Of a stretch of 64,000 nt of DNA, positions 46,521 to 56,410 are shown one piece after another (position 1 is the stretch's first letter; each line of letters begins with the position of its first letter). The translations under genes were made by a program, and so were the position numbers. The notes beneath the pieces are model-generated. The model made no database searches and was not told the DNA's origin. It saw nothing but the letters and a program-made list of their open reading frames with translations. The DNA is from Leptodontidium sp. MPI-SDFR-AT-0119 (taxonomy: Eukaryota; Ascomycota; Leotiomycetes; Helotiales; Leptodontidiaceae): positions 574,500 to 638,499 of the forward strand of contig JAHLEZ010000031.1 of NCBI GenBank assembly GCA_020726505.1, written 5' to 3'.

Positions 46521-49500
46521 TCAATACAACCCCCACTCGGCCTTCTGACCACCTGCATCACCACCGCAATTCATGTACCCTTTTGCGCCAACAAGATTGT
46601 TCGAGGCATATAGCGAGATTGCTGCGGTGATGATGTTGACAATATCCTGGGTGCCAGTATAATATGTGACGTCACCAGTAACTCCATTGTTTTGGACGCC
46701 AAAATGGCAGGTGCCAAAGTTCGCAAGGGCGCGTTGACCGCCAATGCCAGTAGTCCAAGTGCCGCTCGTGCCCTGGATGTTCTTGATTATCTGCTGGCAG
46801 TCGGAGACTTTGGGGGAGGCAGATGAGGTCTCGTCAATGTAGGTGTAGCCGCTGCACTTGGTGGTGCCTTGAAGGGGATTGCAGGGGTAGCCCGAAGCGC
46901 TAGAGTTGGACTGCGAAGGATTTGACCACGAGGTGTAGGCAACTAGGGCACTGCAAACAGGGAGGCGGATGTAGCCAGGAGTGGTGATGTCTTGCTGCTG
47001 GAGCTCTTGCAAAGTCGCCTGGTCCAGTGGATTGGCGAAGGCTCCTCCGTTGGAATTGCCGTTGGCCTGGTATGTTCTAACAGACCCCTCAATAATATCT
47101 GCCAACGTTATGCCTCCCCAACTGGTCGGACTGAGGGTGTTCAGCCCTGGTGGAGCGGTGAAAAGTGATCCCTCGCAATTCCCATCAGCATCCTTAGTGG
47201 CACAGCTTGAATACGCGCCGTCAGGGTAGACGAGATAGTACAAATTATTGTTGTAGCATGTGTAGGTAGCCTCTTGGGTGGCAGCAGTCATGTACTGGGA
47301 TAGTGGGTTCTGCGCGCTGCAGGGGTAGCCCGAATCGACGACAAAGGCTGCAGTGCCAGACGCAAGCCACACCTCTGGGATAGCAAACCCAAAGAAGGCT
47401 AGATCAATGAAGCCCTCGAGAGTGGTCTGTTGGCCACTGGTTGGGGTGGGAAATATGTCTGGGCTGGCGTTGTTACCCTCGATAAGTTGGCCGTTGGCAA
47501 TCAGGGTCCCGATCAGAGCCACTGAAGCATCTGATCCATTGAAAAGACTCCAGAGTTGGTTTTCGGCGGCGGCAGCCCAGCCGGCGACTACCGTGCCTAA
47601 CGTGGCAGAGAAGCTGGCTTGAGAGACTGCTGACCACGAGCCTCTATAAGAATGTGGTCAGCGATGCTCTCGTTCAAATCGACCCAAGGAAAATGCGTGA
47701 CTGCCGCGAAGCACACTCTCTGACTCTAAGAGTAAATGAGAGGCGAGAACTGTACTTACGGTGCACCCGGAGCGGGGATTGCAGCGGTAGCAATTGCGGC
47801 TCCGAACGCAATGACGGCATAGGTGATATCTTTTGTGACTTCGACACCGGCGTCTCCCAGAGCAAGGAGAGCTGGCAGATCTCCGATGACTGTAAACAAT
47901 TAGTCTTTGTGGGTGGGATAGTTCAGAATCATTATTGAGAGGAAGCTAGCGGGAGATTCTACGTCCGGACTTACCTCCAGCGAAGAATGGCGCTGCAACC
48001 GCAGTTAGACCAAGACCTAGAAGAGCGATCAAGATCAATTCCCACTCGTCACTTTTAGGCTGAGCCACTGGTGCGAAGGTGAGCTCAAAGGAGTCGAGCT
48101 GGCTGTCGATATATCCAGAAGCAGCGCTGATAGCAGTGTAGAGTTGGGAGTACATCTGAGTTGCAAGGTTGTGTTAGCTACTCGTGTTGAGCTGGCACAA
48201 GCGCAATTGAGATATCCCTCCTGTTATCATCACATCCCGTCTTGAGGCGGGAGGGGTGAGGCTTACCGAATTAATAAGTGTGATAGACTCCATGAGTACC
48301 ATAGCCGCGGGGCCCGAACCACCAGTGTTAGGTCCGAAGCCTTGAAAGGCTTCGCAATTCAAGGGGGTGTTACAGTTGCCTCCCGATGAAAAAGTCCTTC
48401 TGCAATTCGCCGATTCAGTCACATGCCAGGTGTTGAACATGGACAAGGTGAACGCATTCTCCCCCTTTATTGTCGTAGAATCGTCAGTAACCCATATGTT
48501 CATAGTGTCTGACCAAGCGTCGGCAGCGTCCAGCTCCCGCCAGCGCTCCGCGCATGGCATTTTGAGACCATCTTGTATGCCAGGGTTGTCACAGTTTAAG
48601 GTAGTCCAATTCCCGTTTCGGGAGCCCTCTGCGTAAGGGTCTCCGCCCTGGACGACGTCGCTGATTACTTTGCCCCAGTCATTGGCGGTGTATGGCGGAG
48701 GGTTGAATACTTGTAAGTCGGTAGCCCAATCACTCGTGCCTCCCATCGATAGCCCTTGGTAGAGTGCTTTCCTTTCCGCTTTGACACTGTCACTCATCCA
48801 TCCGACCCATTGGGTATTGTCGTAAACAAGGATATTGGTGTTGCTATCAGGATCGACGAAATTCTGGTTGACCCGGCTGGAGTCGGCGAGGATATCCAGG
48901 ATCTCGGCATTGCCAATATAGCCTGCGGTTCCAGTACAAACCCCCGGTGTAGCTTGTGAGTTACCAGCTGTACCCAAAAATGTGCATTGCGGCCCATAGC
49001 AGCCTGCTTGGGCCATGGCGAATGATCTTCCGTAGCTGGTCACGCCGACGACGACCTTGTTGGAGGGGACACCGGCCTTGGTAATCTGTGGTCGCAGAAT
49101 TTGGCATTAGCCATAGCAAATACAAGGGATTCCAAGAGCATTGGGTCTCTCAAGGCAACTCACCATGACTAGAGTGCCGATTGTCTCGGTAAGGTTCACG
49201 TCCGTTCGTAGACAGGTGCCAGTCGTGCAGCCAAGCTGTGACCACTGATTACCAGAATCCCACTGTAAAATGAAGAAAATTCGACGTTAGCACCCGTTGC
49301 CTCCCATGCATGCGTCGCATACGAGATCCAGAGTGGCCATACCTGTCCATGAAGATCATAGGTCATGTATATAATGTAGTCCACGAGCGGAGCCATCTTT
49401 GCGATAGGGAAGCCCTTCAAGTACCAATAGGACGCAGGAGCGGCAATCGTGATCTCCTTGTCAGGAAGAAGATTCCTCAATATAGCAAGAAAGGCGAGAT

Positions 49501-51763
49501 AGTTGTCACCATCGCTGGTACTAGCTGCGGGAATACCAGGAATATCAGGTGCCTATAAGCGAGTGGATTAGCGACGGAATCTAGTCACAACAACAAGGAA
49601 AGCGTGGAGTAGAAGTGAGTGAATAATGTTCGTACCCCGGGATACTCCCAATCAATGTTGACACCATCGAGGCCATTGTTGTTAATGAAGTTGGCAATGT
49701 TTGTGGCCATAGTAAGACGATTGGCAGAAGTTACGCCGTTACGAAAGATCATGTAGGTGCTCGGATCAGTGGAAAATTCCCAACCACCGATGGACAGAAT
49801 TCGCTTCGCGCCCTGAATCTCTTTAAACAGGTTGAACTCGTAGGTGCTCAGCACGTCAGGAATCTGGACGACATAGGCCGAGGAGAGCACACCGAAGCTG
49901 AAATAAATATGTGTGTAGTAGGAAACATCGAGTTGAGAGATGTCCTGATAGAGGCAGGGACGCTGTAAGTTGTATCCCTCGTAGAAGCCAATGTTTCTAT
50001 ACGTCGCCGGAGGGCCACTCAGTACGATATTGGTGCCGCAGTTGGAAATACAGCCATTGGTGCCAGGAGCAGCCGTTCCAGGAGCACCAGTACCCGATGG
50101 GGTGCAGAAATCAGTTGTCGTGCCGCACTGAGAAAACGATTAGTATAGTAACACAACGTGGATTCCAGGGGCGAAAGGAACTACTCACTTGGCCCCAGAT
50201 ATCGCAGCACGCATTAAGAGGGCAGGTGTTGAGCTGGGATATATCCGTGCCAGCTGCAGGCTTTGCGGTGCCGGGAACCTGTGGGCCACAGACTGCATTC
50301 GCGACAACCGCCGGCATTGGCGGGTTGCCCGTACTGAGACATATGATGGCCTGGGCGTAGATGAGAGTGCAACCACTCCAGCCCCAGGTGTTTGTGTTGA
50401 AGCTGTTGATCTGCGCCACCGTAATGCTGTATGTGGCAGCAATCGAAGAACAGTCATCGTTCGCCTTGATGGTGTAGGTCGCACACGTGCCGTCAGGTTG
50501 GGGAGTGGGGGCAAAGTTGGGTAGCGTGCCGGCAGAACAACAGACATGCTCACCAGGCTGTAATGTAGAGCACTCGTTCGACGCTGGGTTATACTGCGTG
50601 AACTGAGCCCCGGTGATACCGCATTTTACCGCCAAGGAAGCACAGCCATCACCAGAGGCGACTTGGATAGTAGAACAAGTGGTCCGAGGTGCGAGAGCGC
50701 GAGCGCGGGCAGAGCTGGTGGAGTTGATGCTGGTGCTGGTGCCGTTCATATTCGTGAGAGTGGTGTTTGTATTCGTAGCGTTGGTATTTATATACAACGG
50801 CGTCAGGAGCGGGACAAGTGCCGTGACGTTTTGGACAATGAACGGATAAGTCAAACATTTCGCTTTCGACCATGATGTGAGGACCTCTTGGACTTCAGCA
50901 AACGTTCCATTGCCGGTCGCCATCAGGCCGAATATGTGGTCAGAATCCAAGCCAGGCTGGCAGAACTGCATAGCCACCTGAGCAGAATTGCTGGCATTTG
51001 AGGTAGCGACGGAGTGCTCCAGGTACGCCAGTGCCGTTTCCCCAATGCCCTGGCTCTGCAGACCCGAACCGATATAGAGGCCGACTGAAGTGGAGCCATA
51101 GCTGGCGAAGAGAATGGTCGGACTGTTGACGGGAGCGAAGCCACCGGACAGATACTGGCGGAACTGGTCGATGAGAGTAGCGAGAGAATATGAGACCGTA
51201 GAGCCTGGGGCAGAGGGCCAGGATCCAATCTGATATGTGCCATTCGTGCTATTCACGGCTGCTGACTGGGACTGTGAGCTAAGACCTGATGTATTTACCG
51301 GCAAGTTTCCCCAATCCGGCCCAAACGAGGTGCAGGTATGGATGCGATGGAGGGTATCGGCGTCATCGACGGGATCGAGGAAGGAGAAGGAGTAGAAAAG
51401 CGACTCTTGGCACGAGGAAAATTGTTCGAAGTTGTGGTAGACCGACCAATTGCCCGGATTGGGTCCCGACGCAGCACATCGGGCTGGGCAAGCATTGGAC
51501 CTGCCTTGATACCCAAGACTTGCAGGAAGTCGAATGGGCGTCGTTATGGCCTCAGATATGCCTGCGTAGAATGACAACGTGACAAGGCTGATGTGCAAGA
51601 GGCCAAGGAAAGCATGGCGCGGCTTACGCCGAAGCCAGGCAGAAGAACTAGAAGAGGAGTATAACGACATTTGCAAGCCGCTGTTGTATGCATATACTGT
51701 GCATGGGATTGCCCACAATACTGCACACGTCGTAAGCAGACTTGGGAGAGGAGGAAACACCAA
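46521..51763 (-). CDS. Killer-toxin-like subgroup C chitinase: LysM x2, ChtBD1, GH18, Ecp2/Hce2-like C-terminus
   Basis: Eight exons: 51763-50189, 50127-49636, 49552-49343, 49262-49164, 49085-48267, 48155-47975, 47889-47760, 47643-46521. All introns are GT-AG, 61-116 nt; phases agree and give 1,542 aa. The second ATG (51670) gives a better leader (LLHISLVTLSFYAG). Order: a Cys-containing N-terminal region, two LysM modules (about 360-410, 425-470), a chitin-binding type 1 domain (CPLNACCDIWGQCGTTTDFC, about 510-530), GH18 (about 555-905; RILSIGGWEFS; active site DGVNIDWEYPG near 679; MTYDLHGQWD), a hydrophobic stretch (about 1100-1125), and an Ecp2/Hce2-like end (SPKVSDCQQIIKNIQG; YMNCGGD). 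The acid Glu is present, but the middle Asp of DxxDxDxE is Asn. The family cleaves chitin; the C-terminal extension resembles the killer-toxin alpha/beta arrangement. Intact. Confidence 0.9.
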
Positions 51764-52539
51764 GAAATTCTAAGAAAGAAATTGTAAAGACGGTGGGTGA
51801 TAGCAAGGCAAAATATGGTCGTGGCTTGACTGCCCCGCGAATAGTACTTATACTCTTCCCTCACCCCTTATGACTTGCCGGTAAAACATACTACGCAAAA
51901 ACGGAGATAAGAGAATAGGGACAGATCACTAGCGCTGTCTATATATAATTGCAAATGGGGCGGTATAAATGATTCCTACAATTCGGGGAAGAAAAGAACG
52001 TGTTAGGGGTACTATTGCGGGGGTCAGCGACCACCACAAGCCATTCTTAACGGGCCGCTGGGCAATTATGCATGCAGGTCGGCGGTAGAGGCACGGTAGA
52101 CCCATGAAGTTTGTCCCTGTCCTGTATAGATCGAATGGAATGGTGTTTGTTGATGGGGCCTGTTGGAAGAAGAAGAAGAAGTACAAGGGGATGAATTCTT
52201 GAGGGGCAAGACTCAGGAGAACAAGCTTTGCATGGGTGAAAGATCAAGCATTGCATGGGCGAAAGGTCAAGCTTTGCATGGGTGAAAGGTCAAGCTTTGC
52301 ATGGGTGAAAGATCAAGCCTTTCATGCATGGATCGGAGATGACGCCAGATGTGGACCCGAGATCGAGCTTCCCAAGCGAGGCACGCCACCCCTACCTTAA
52401 GTACCTCAAGCATCTCGGCTGCAAACGACGAACAACACCGTCGTCTCCTGTTCCTTCACGTTGTCGTCGTCGTCGTCGTCGTCTTTCGTTGCTCCACTTA
52501 TTCCTCTCATTCGCAGCCACCGCGTTATCCTCCATCACT
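51764..52539. promoter_or_regulatory. Divergent promoter between chitinase and GPI-type protein genes
   Basis: 776 bp shared by two divergent genes. It contains a four-unit 23-bp tandem repeat (52222-52313) and a gtcgtcgtc microsatellite (about 52462-52483). A cactatgggtgc start context at 52536-52547 marks the right-hand gene. Shared control of the two genes is possible but not shown. Confidence 0.55.
52222..52313 (+). repeat. Four tandem 23-bp units in the divergent promoter
   Basis: Each unit begins caagc(t/a)ttgcatgggtg and ends gaaagat or gaaaggt. Units start at 52222, 52245, 52268 and 52291, with a degenerate fifth start at 52314. Differences are single transitions or transversions. 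A tgcatg palindrome core recurs in every unit. Confidence 0.9.
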
Positions 52540-53361
52540 ATGGGTGCATTCAATCACGCTCGCTCCCAGATCTGGGCGGCTCTTTTGTTTGTGGCCGGCT
52601 TGACAACTGCAATCACTGCGCCCGACAATGGTGGCAGCTTGGAAGTGGACCTGCTCTTCCCAGGCAACTCATCCTACACTCCTCAGGCGCTGATGCCCAT
52701 CGTGTTTGCGGTACAGAACCCAACTCTGGTTTCTCAGTTTGGAGTTAGCATCGACTGGTCACTGTGGGAAGGCAACAACCAGACTTCGCCAGGCTCCATC
52801 GTAGGCCTCCTTGAAAACTTCGTGCCCAGTAACCCACCAAACCAAATTCTGGTCACTCGCATCATCAACACCATGGCCTACCCGGACGGCGTTTGGACAC
52901 TTGCCTGGAACATGTCTTTCCTCAATTGCACTCCTGAGGGGGATGTAGTGCCTCAAACTCTCTCCTATCTCAACAGTGCCACTACTTTCACCGTCAGCGC
53001 ATCCGGACGGGCACCAGATCTCGTGGCTGCGACATCCGCTCAGATGTGCGGCACAACAAATGGCGTCGCGCTCAACGCAACCTCTTTCGGAAGAAATTGC
53101 GGCGTGCTCTCACCTAAAAATGCAACTGCTACACCTTGCGCAGCGACGATCAATTCTGCAGCCGCATCCAGTATCTACGCCGCGGCCACCGAAACGGCCT
53201 GCTCCATTCCTCAGGAACGCCAAGCGAATCCCAATGTCACCTGCCCAAGTTCGACCGCCAAACCCTCTGCCTCGTCCCCTGGCGTCGCGGGTCGCATAGG
53301 CGCGGCTTCGACGTTGCTTGTGCTGCTGACCACGTTCACGGCCTTGATCCATCTGAGGTAG
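52540..53361 (+). CDS. Secreted GPI-anchor-type protein (DUF7136-like)
   Basis: One exon, 273 aa from the ATG at 52540 (MGAFNHARSQIWAALLFVAG...), chosen because it begins a clean signal peptide ending near TTAITA; a longer frame from 52324 has a basic, low-complexity leader. The mature part starts GGSLEVDLLFPGN and has PIVFAVQNP and VSIDWSLWEGNN, typical of fungal DUF7136 secreted proteins, plus several N-glycosylation sequons and paired cysteines. The C-terminus is Ser/Ala/Pro-rich, then a hydrophobic tail (TLLVLLTTFTALIHLR), as in GPI-anchored wall proteins. Function unknown; surface location is inferred. It is divergent from the chitinase with 776 bp between starts. Confidence 0.82.
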   Translation: MGAFNHARSQIWAALLFVAGLTTAITAPDNGGSLEVDLLFPGNSSYTPQALMPIVFAVQNPTLVSQFGVSIDWSLWEGNNQTSPGSIVGLLENFVPSNPPNQILVTRIINTMAYPDGVWTLAWNMSFLNCTPEGDVVPQTLSYLNSATTFTVSASGRAPDLVAATSAQMCGTTNGVALNATSFGRNCGVLSPKNATATPCAATINSAAASSIYAAATETACSIPQERQANPNVTCPSSTAKPSASSPGVAGRIGAASTLLVLLTTFTALIHLR

Positions 53362-54370
53362 CGAGGAAGGATGCATTTTGAAGCTCAACTTGAAAAGAGC
53401 GGCGGTTCTTTTTTGTGTACTGTACATAGAATATATGTAGTAGCCCGATGTCAGCATGTTACTCGAGTAGCCCTTTAGTCGAATGATACCAAATTATGTT
53501 TACCAACAATTTACGCGCAGCATCTCAATCCTCTAGTCATTGATACCAAGTTTAGTATTTCGCGAGGAAGTTGCTAGGTAGGGATTCAGCTCGTCTGCAA
53601 CCACACACAACGGTAATTAGATTTTATTCATCCAAGATTAGACGTGCGAGTACGTCCAAACTGAGGCAATACTCCAGAGTAAGATAAGCTCTAGATCTTT
53701 TGGAGGTCCCTGCTCATTGTGCCTCCTAAAAGCTTCTTCTCCGCACGTGGCGTGAAAGTGGAGCTCCCCCTGAAGAGGGAGCGAATCGGAGATTCCACAA
53801 GAAAATTACAAGCTTTTCATGCGGGAAGAACTCTGGGGGTGGGTCGAACCGTGCCGCATGAGTGAAATCCTAGTACAAAAGTACTTCTATTTATCCACAC
53901 GACTGCAGCAGAGTGCGATGCAGAACACAGTAATATGTGAATCCCACCTGTCCGCTGAGATACGATCCGTACTAGTAGGGATCCGTGACTCTGCATTTGC
54001 TTTCATATCCGCCCCATGTACTTGAAATGAAATGACTACACTCCAGATCGGGAAGAAGGTGTTAGCTGCAGCTCCTGTCTTTAAGTAGAAGAATGAAGAG
54101 AACGAGAAAGACGAGACATAAGTCAATTTCCCGTCCAGTCTTTTCAAATCAAACATAAATCCATCACCCATCTTCCACACCTTTTCTCGTCAACTCCCAC
54201 ATTCTCCAACAACCAAACTCCTACAGTTTCTCCTCCACGTTTGTTATTTTAAACCAACCAACCTAACAACCAATCAATCAATCAAATCACCTATCATTTT
54301 CAAAACCTCACATCAACTTCCCCAAATCGCGTCCAACCAAACTGCTCCTCTACGCCTCTCACCAAGAAAA
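53362..54370. other. Intergenic between GPI-type and LysM genes
   Basis: About 1 kb with no supported gene. The last 200 bp are C/A- and T-rich (ccaaccaacctaacaaccaatc), resembling a fungal promoter and 5' UTR for the LysM gene. Confidence 0.45.
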
Positions 54371-54700
54371 ATGGGCAACACAGTATCCTGCTCCTTCTCC
54401 TCCGCCGCAGTCGCAGGCGACACATGCCAATCCTTCGCCACAGAATGGGGTTCCACTCTCGCGAACTTTGAATCTCTCAACCCAGGGATCGACTGTACCA
54501 ACGCCTTAGTAGCTGGCCAAAGTTACTGTGTCGTCGGCACCGTCGTGACACCTTCATCAACAATATCGTCTGCTTCATCTACTTCAACACCCACTTCAAC
54601 TTCAACTTCAATCCCATACCTCACCACCACCCTATTTAGCAGTTGTACTGCAACGGCAACGGTCACGGTAACGGCTACAGTTACGAGTTTGGGGCCTTGA
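54371..54700 (+). CDS. Small LysM protein, Ser/Thr-rich tail, no evident signal peptide
   Basis: 109 aa, single exon. Residues about 5-57 form one LysM module: CSFSSAAVAGDTCQSFATEW, then LANFESLNPGIDC, then ALVAGQSYCVVG. The rest is a Ser/Thr-rich linker ending in TVTATVTSLGP. LysM modules bind chitin or peptidoglycan. Secreted LysM effectors in fungi shield wall chitin or hide chitin fragments, but here the start ATG leads almost directly into the module. Either a leader exon was missed, the gene is 5'-truncated, or export is unconventional. LysM genes often sit near subgroup C chitinase genes in filamentous fungi, which is the case here. Confidence 0.75.
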   Translation: MGNTVSCSFSSAAVAGDTCQSFATEWGSTLANFESLNPGIDCTNALVAGQSYCVVGTVVTPSSTISSASSTSTPTSTSTSIPYLTTTLFSSCTATATVTVTATVTSLGP

Positions 54701-55683
54701 GTGGTTTAGATTCAGGGGAGGGGGGGGGGGGTCTTTGCTTGTTTAGTTAATGGTGGGGGAGTTATTTTACCATTTTGAGCTCAGCAGTGGAGAGTTTTCT
54801 TGTCAATTTGGGTTCAGGGTGTAAGAGTTCTTTTGCCAATTTTAAACCTGGGGCGAATGATGATTACTGCATTTTTGATTGAGCGATTAAGAGTCGCCTT
54901 GGAAGGGTGGTTGAGCTGTTGCTGCGTGGGATAGATATACCTAATTGAGGGGAGCTATGATTTCTCAACCACTATACTTTCAATTGAAATGCTGCTTAGT
55001 TTTGAGAGTAAAAGAGGGATAGAAGTACTATGTATCATGTATACCACTTTCATGAAGTTATTACAATGCAAATATTTTAATCTTAAGATCCTACGAACAT
55101 AATTTCAGTGATGCATGTAAAGCTGCCTTAGCGAGAGTTGCGCAACTTAGCCAAATACAACATCGACCTCCCATACGATGTTCTACAAGATTTTTTTTGT
55201 TACAATTGAAGGTATTATTAAGTCTACAGAGCATTCAAGAAGAGAGTTAAGCTCTCAGCGAGGTTTTAAGATTAGGTGGTTTCAGCGTAGAATAACCATA
55301 GTAACCACAGCACGTGCTGTACGGCTGACACACCCCCCTAGGTCGAATGGACTAATAAAGACCTGCTAATCAAAAACAGAAGTAAAATTTGAAAAGGAAT
55401 GTAAATTAGCGGTAATTAAAACCAAAACGCTTCAAAATTGAGTATACAAGTCCAAGAATCGTGAACTTAGTCCTGTGACCTCCCTCGATATAAACAAATG
55501 AAATAAAAGCAGAATCTTGTGAGAGGGATAAAGCTTAATAACCCACACAATAAGAGAGGTAGTATATAATAAAACACGAGAGAGATTTTAAGTGTAGGAA
55601 ATCGCAAATTAATCAAATCTAAAGATAATACATATTTGAAGAGTATAAAAAGTCGAAGAAGGGGAGAAGAAAAAATATATATT
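54701..55683. other. Intergenic, nothing recognised
   Basis: It contains a G12 run at about 54720-54731 just after the LysM gene, then unremarkable sequence becoming AT-rich from 55380. No RNA gene or coding signal was found. Confidence 0.4.
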
Positions 55684-55839
55684 TGTGACGAGCGGCAGGG
55701 CAAAAGCAGTGGTTCAAGTGCTTAGAATATTAAGGTGCAGAACCAGAAGGGTTCTGCGAGAGGCTATATATACACAGGAATAGGGGGTAGCGGCCTAAGG
55801 TAGCTAGACACGTGACGGTTAAACGTTCCGGTCATCACA
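55684..55839 (+). mobile_element. Solo LTR (156 bp) with ATATT target duplication
   Basis: It begins TGTGACGAGCGG and ends CGGTCATCACA. It is flanked by atatt at 55679-55683 and 55840-55844. It carries tatatatacac, a possible TATA element, in its middle. It belongs to a different family from the 302-bp LTR nearby. Confidence 0.83.
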
Positions 55840-56101
55840 ATATTAAATAAAATTTATATAAAGTTCTTAGTTATTGAGTTATTTTCAAGTGTTAAGCTCT
55901 TTTATATAAAAAGAGCTTATCCAGTTAAGTGATAAAGAAGCTACCAAGAGTCTTCCCCACTATAATATATTATTTAATTGTATTAGGACTCGTCCCGATT
56001 GTAAATTGTGCTTTGAATACGGACCAAATTCATTGCTTTCACGAAATCGACGTGCTTGTATATCAGTAGAGCTTTCGTTAGTCCATCAGCTGGCATCTGA
56101 G

Positions 56102-56159
56102 TGTTACGGCTGGCAATAGGTTGATACGACGAGTTGACTTAAGCTTTATATTTAGGCTT
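56102..56159 (+). repeat. Left part of an LTR split by the LINE (right part 61943 to about 62072)
   Basis: 56102-56159 matches the start of the solo LTR at 42464 (tgttacggctggc, ggttgatacgacgag). The right part, from 61943, matches its middle (gaagaaaagacaaggagaaa; gcctagcgtagtcg). The match stops near 62072, where the 42-kb copy continues for about 130 bp more. This copy is therefore truncated at its right end and was already an LTR when the LINE landed in it. Confidence 0.82.
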
Positions 56160-56410
56160 TTTTTTTTTTTTTTTTCCCTTTTAACGTGCTGTATTAGTTA
56201 GAAACTATGTAGCACGGCTAGTCTACTAGCGTGGCTAATTATTATATACAAAATTCAGTTCGAATTAGACTGCGACTGTATATTTGGGAACATTCTCCCT
56301 ATAACTTATAAGAAAATTAAAATTAAACAACAAAGGAAATAACTAAATGAAAGTATAAATTAAGGCCTAATAGCCTAATCTTCTTCTTCTTCTTCAATCC
56401 CTAGCCTCTC

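Noticed and set aside
50111..51763. Short LysM protein ending at 50111
   Set aside because: A GTGAGT donor at 50188 and a ctcag acceptor at 50128 continue the chitin-binding domain into GH18.
52324..52539. Upstream extension of the GPI-type protein from the ATG at 52324
   Set aside because: It adds a basic, repeat-derived leader that would hide the signal peptide starting at 52540.
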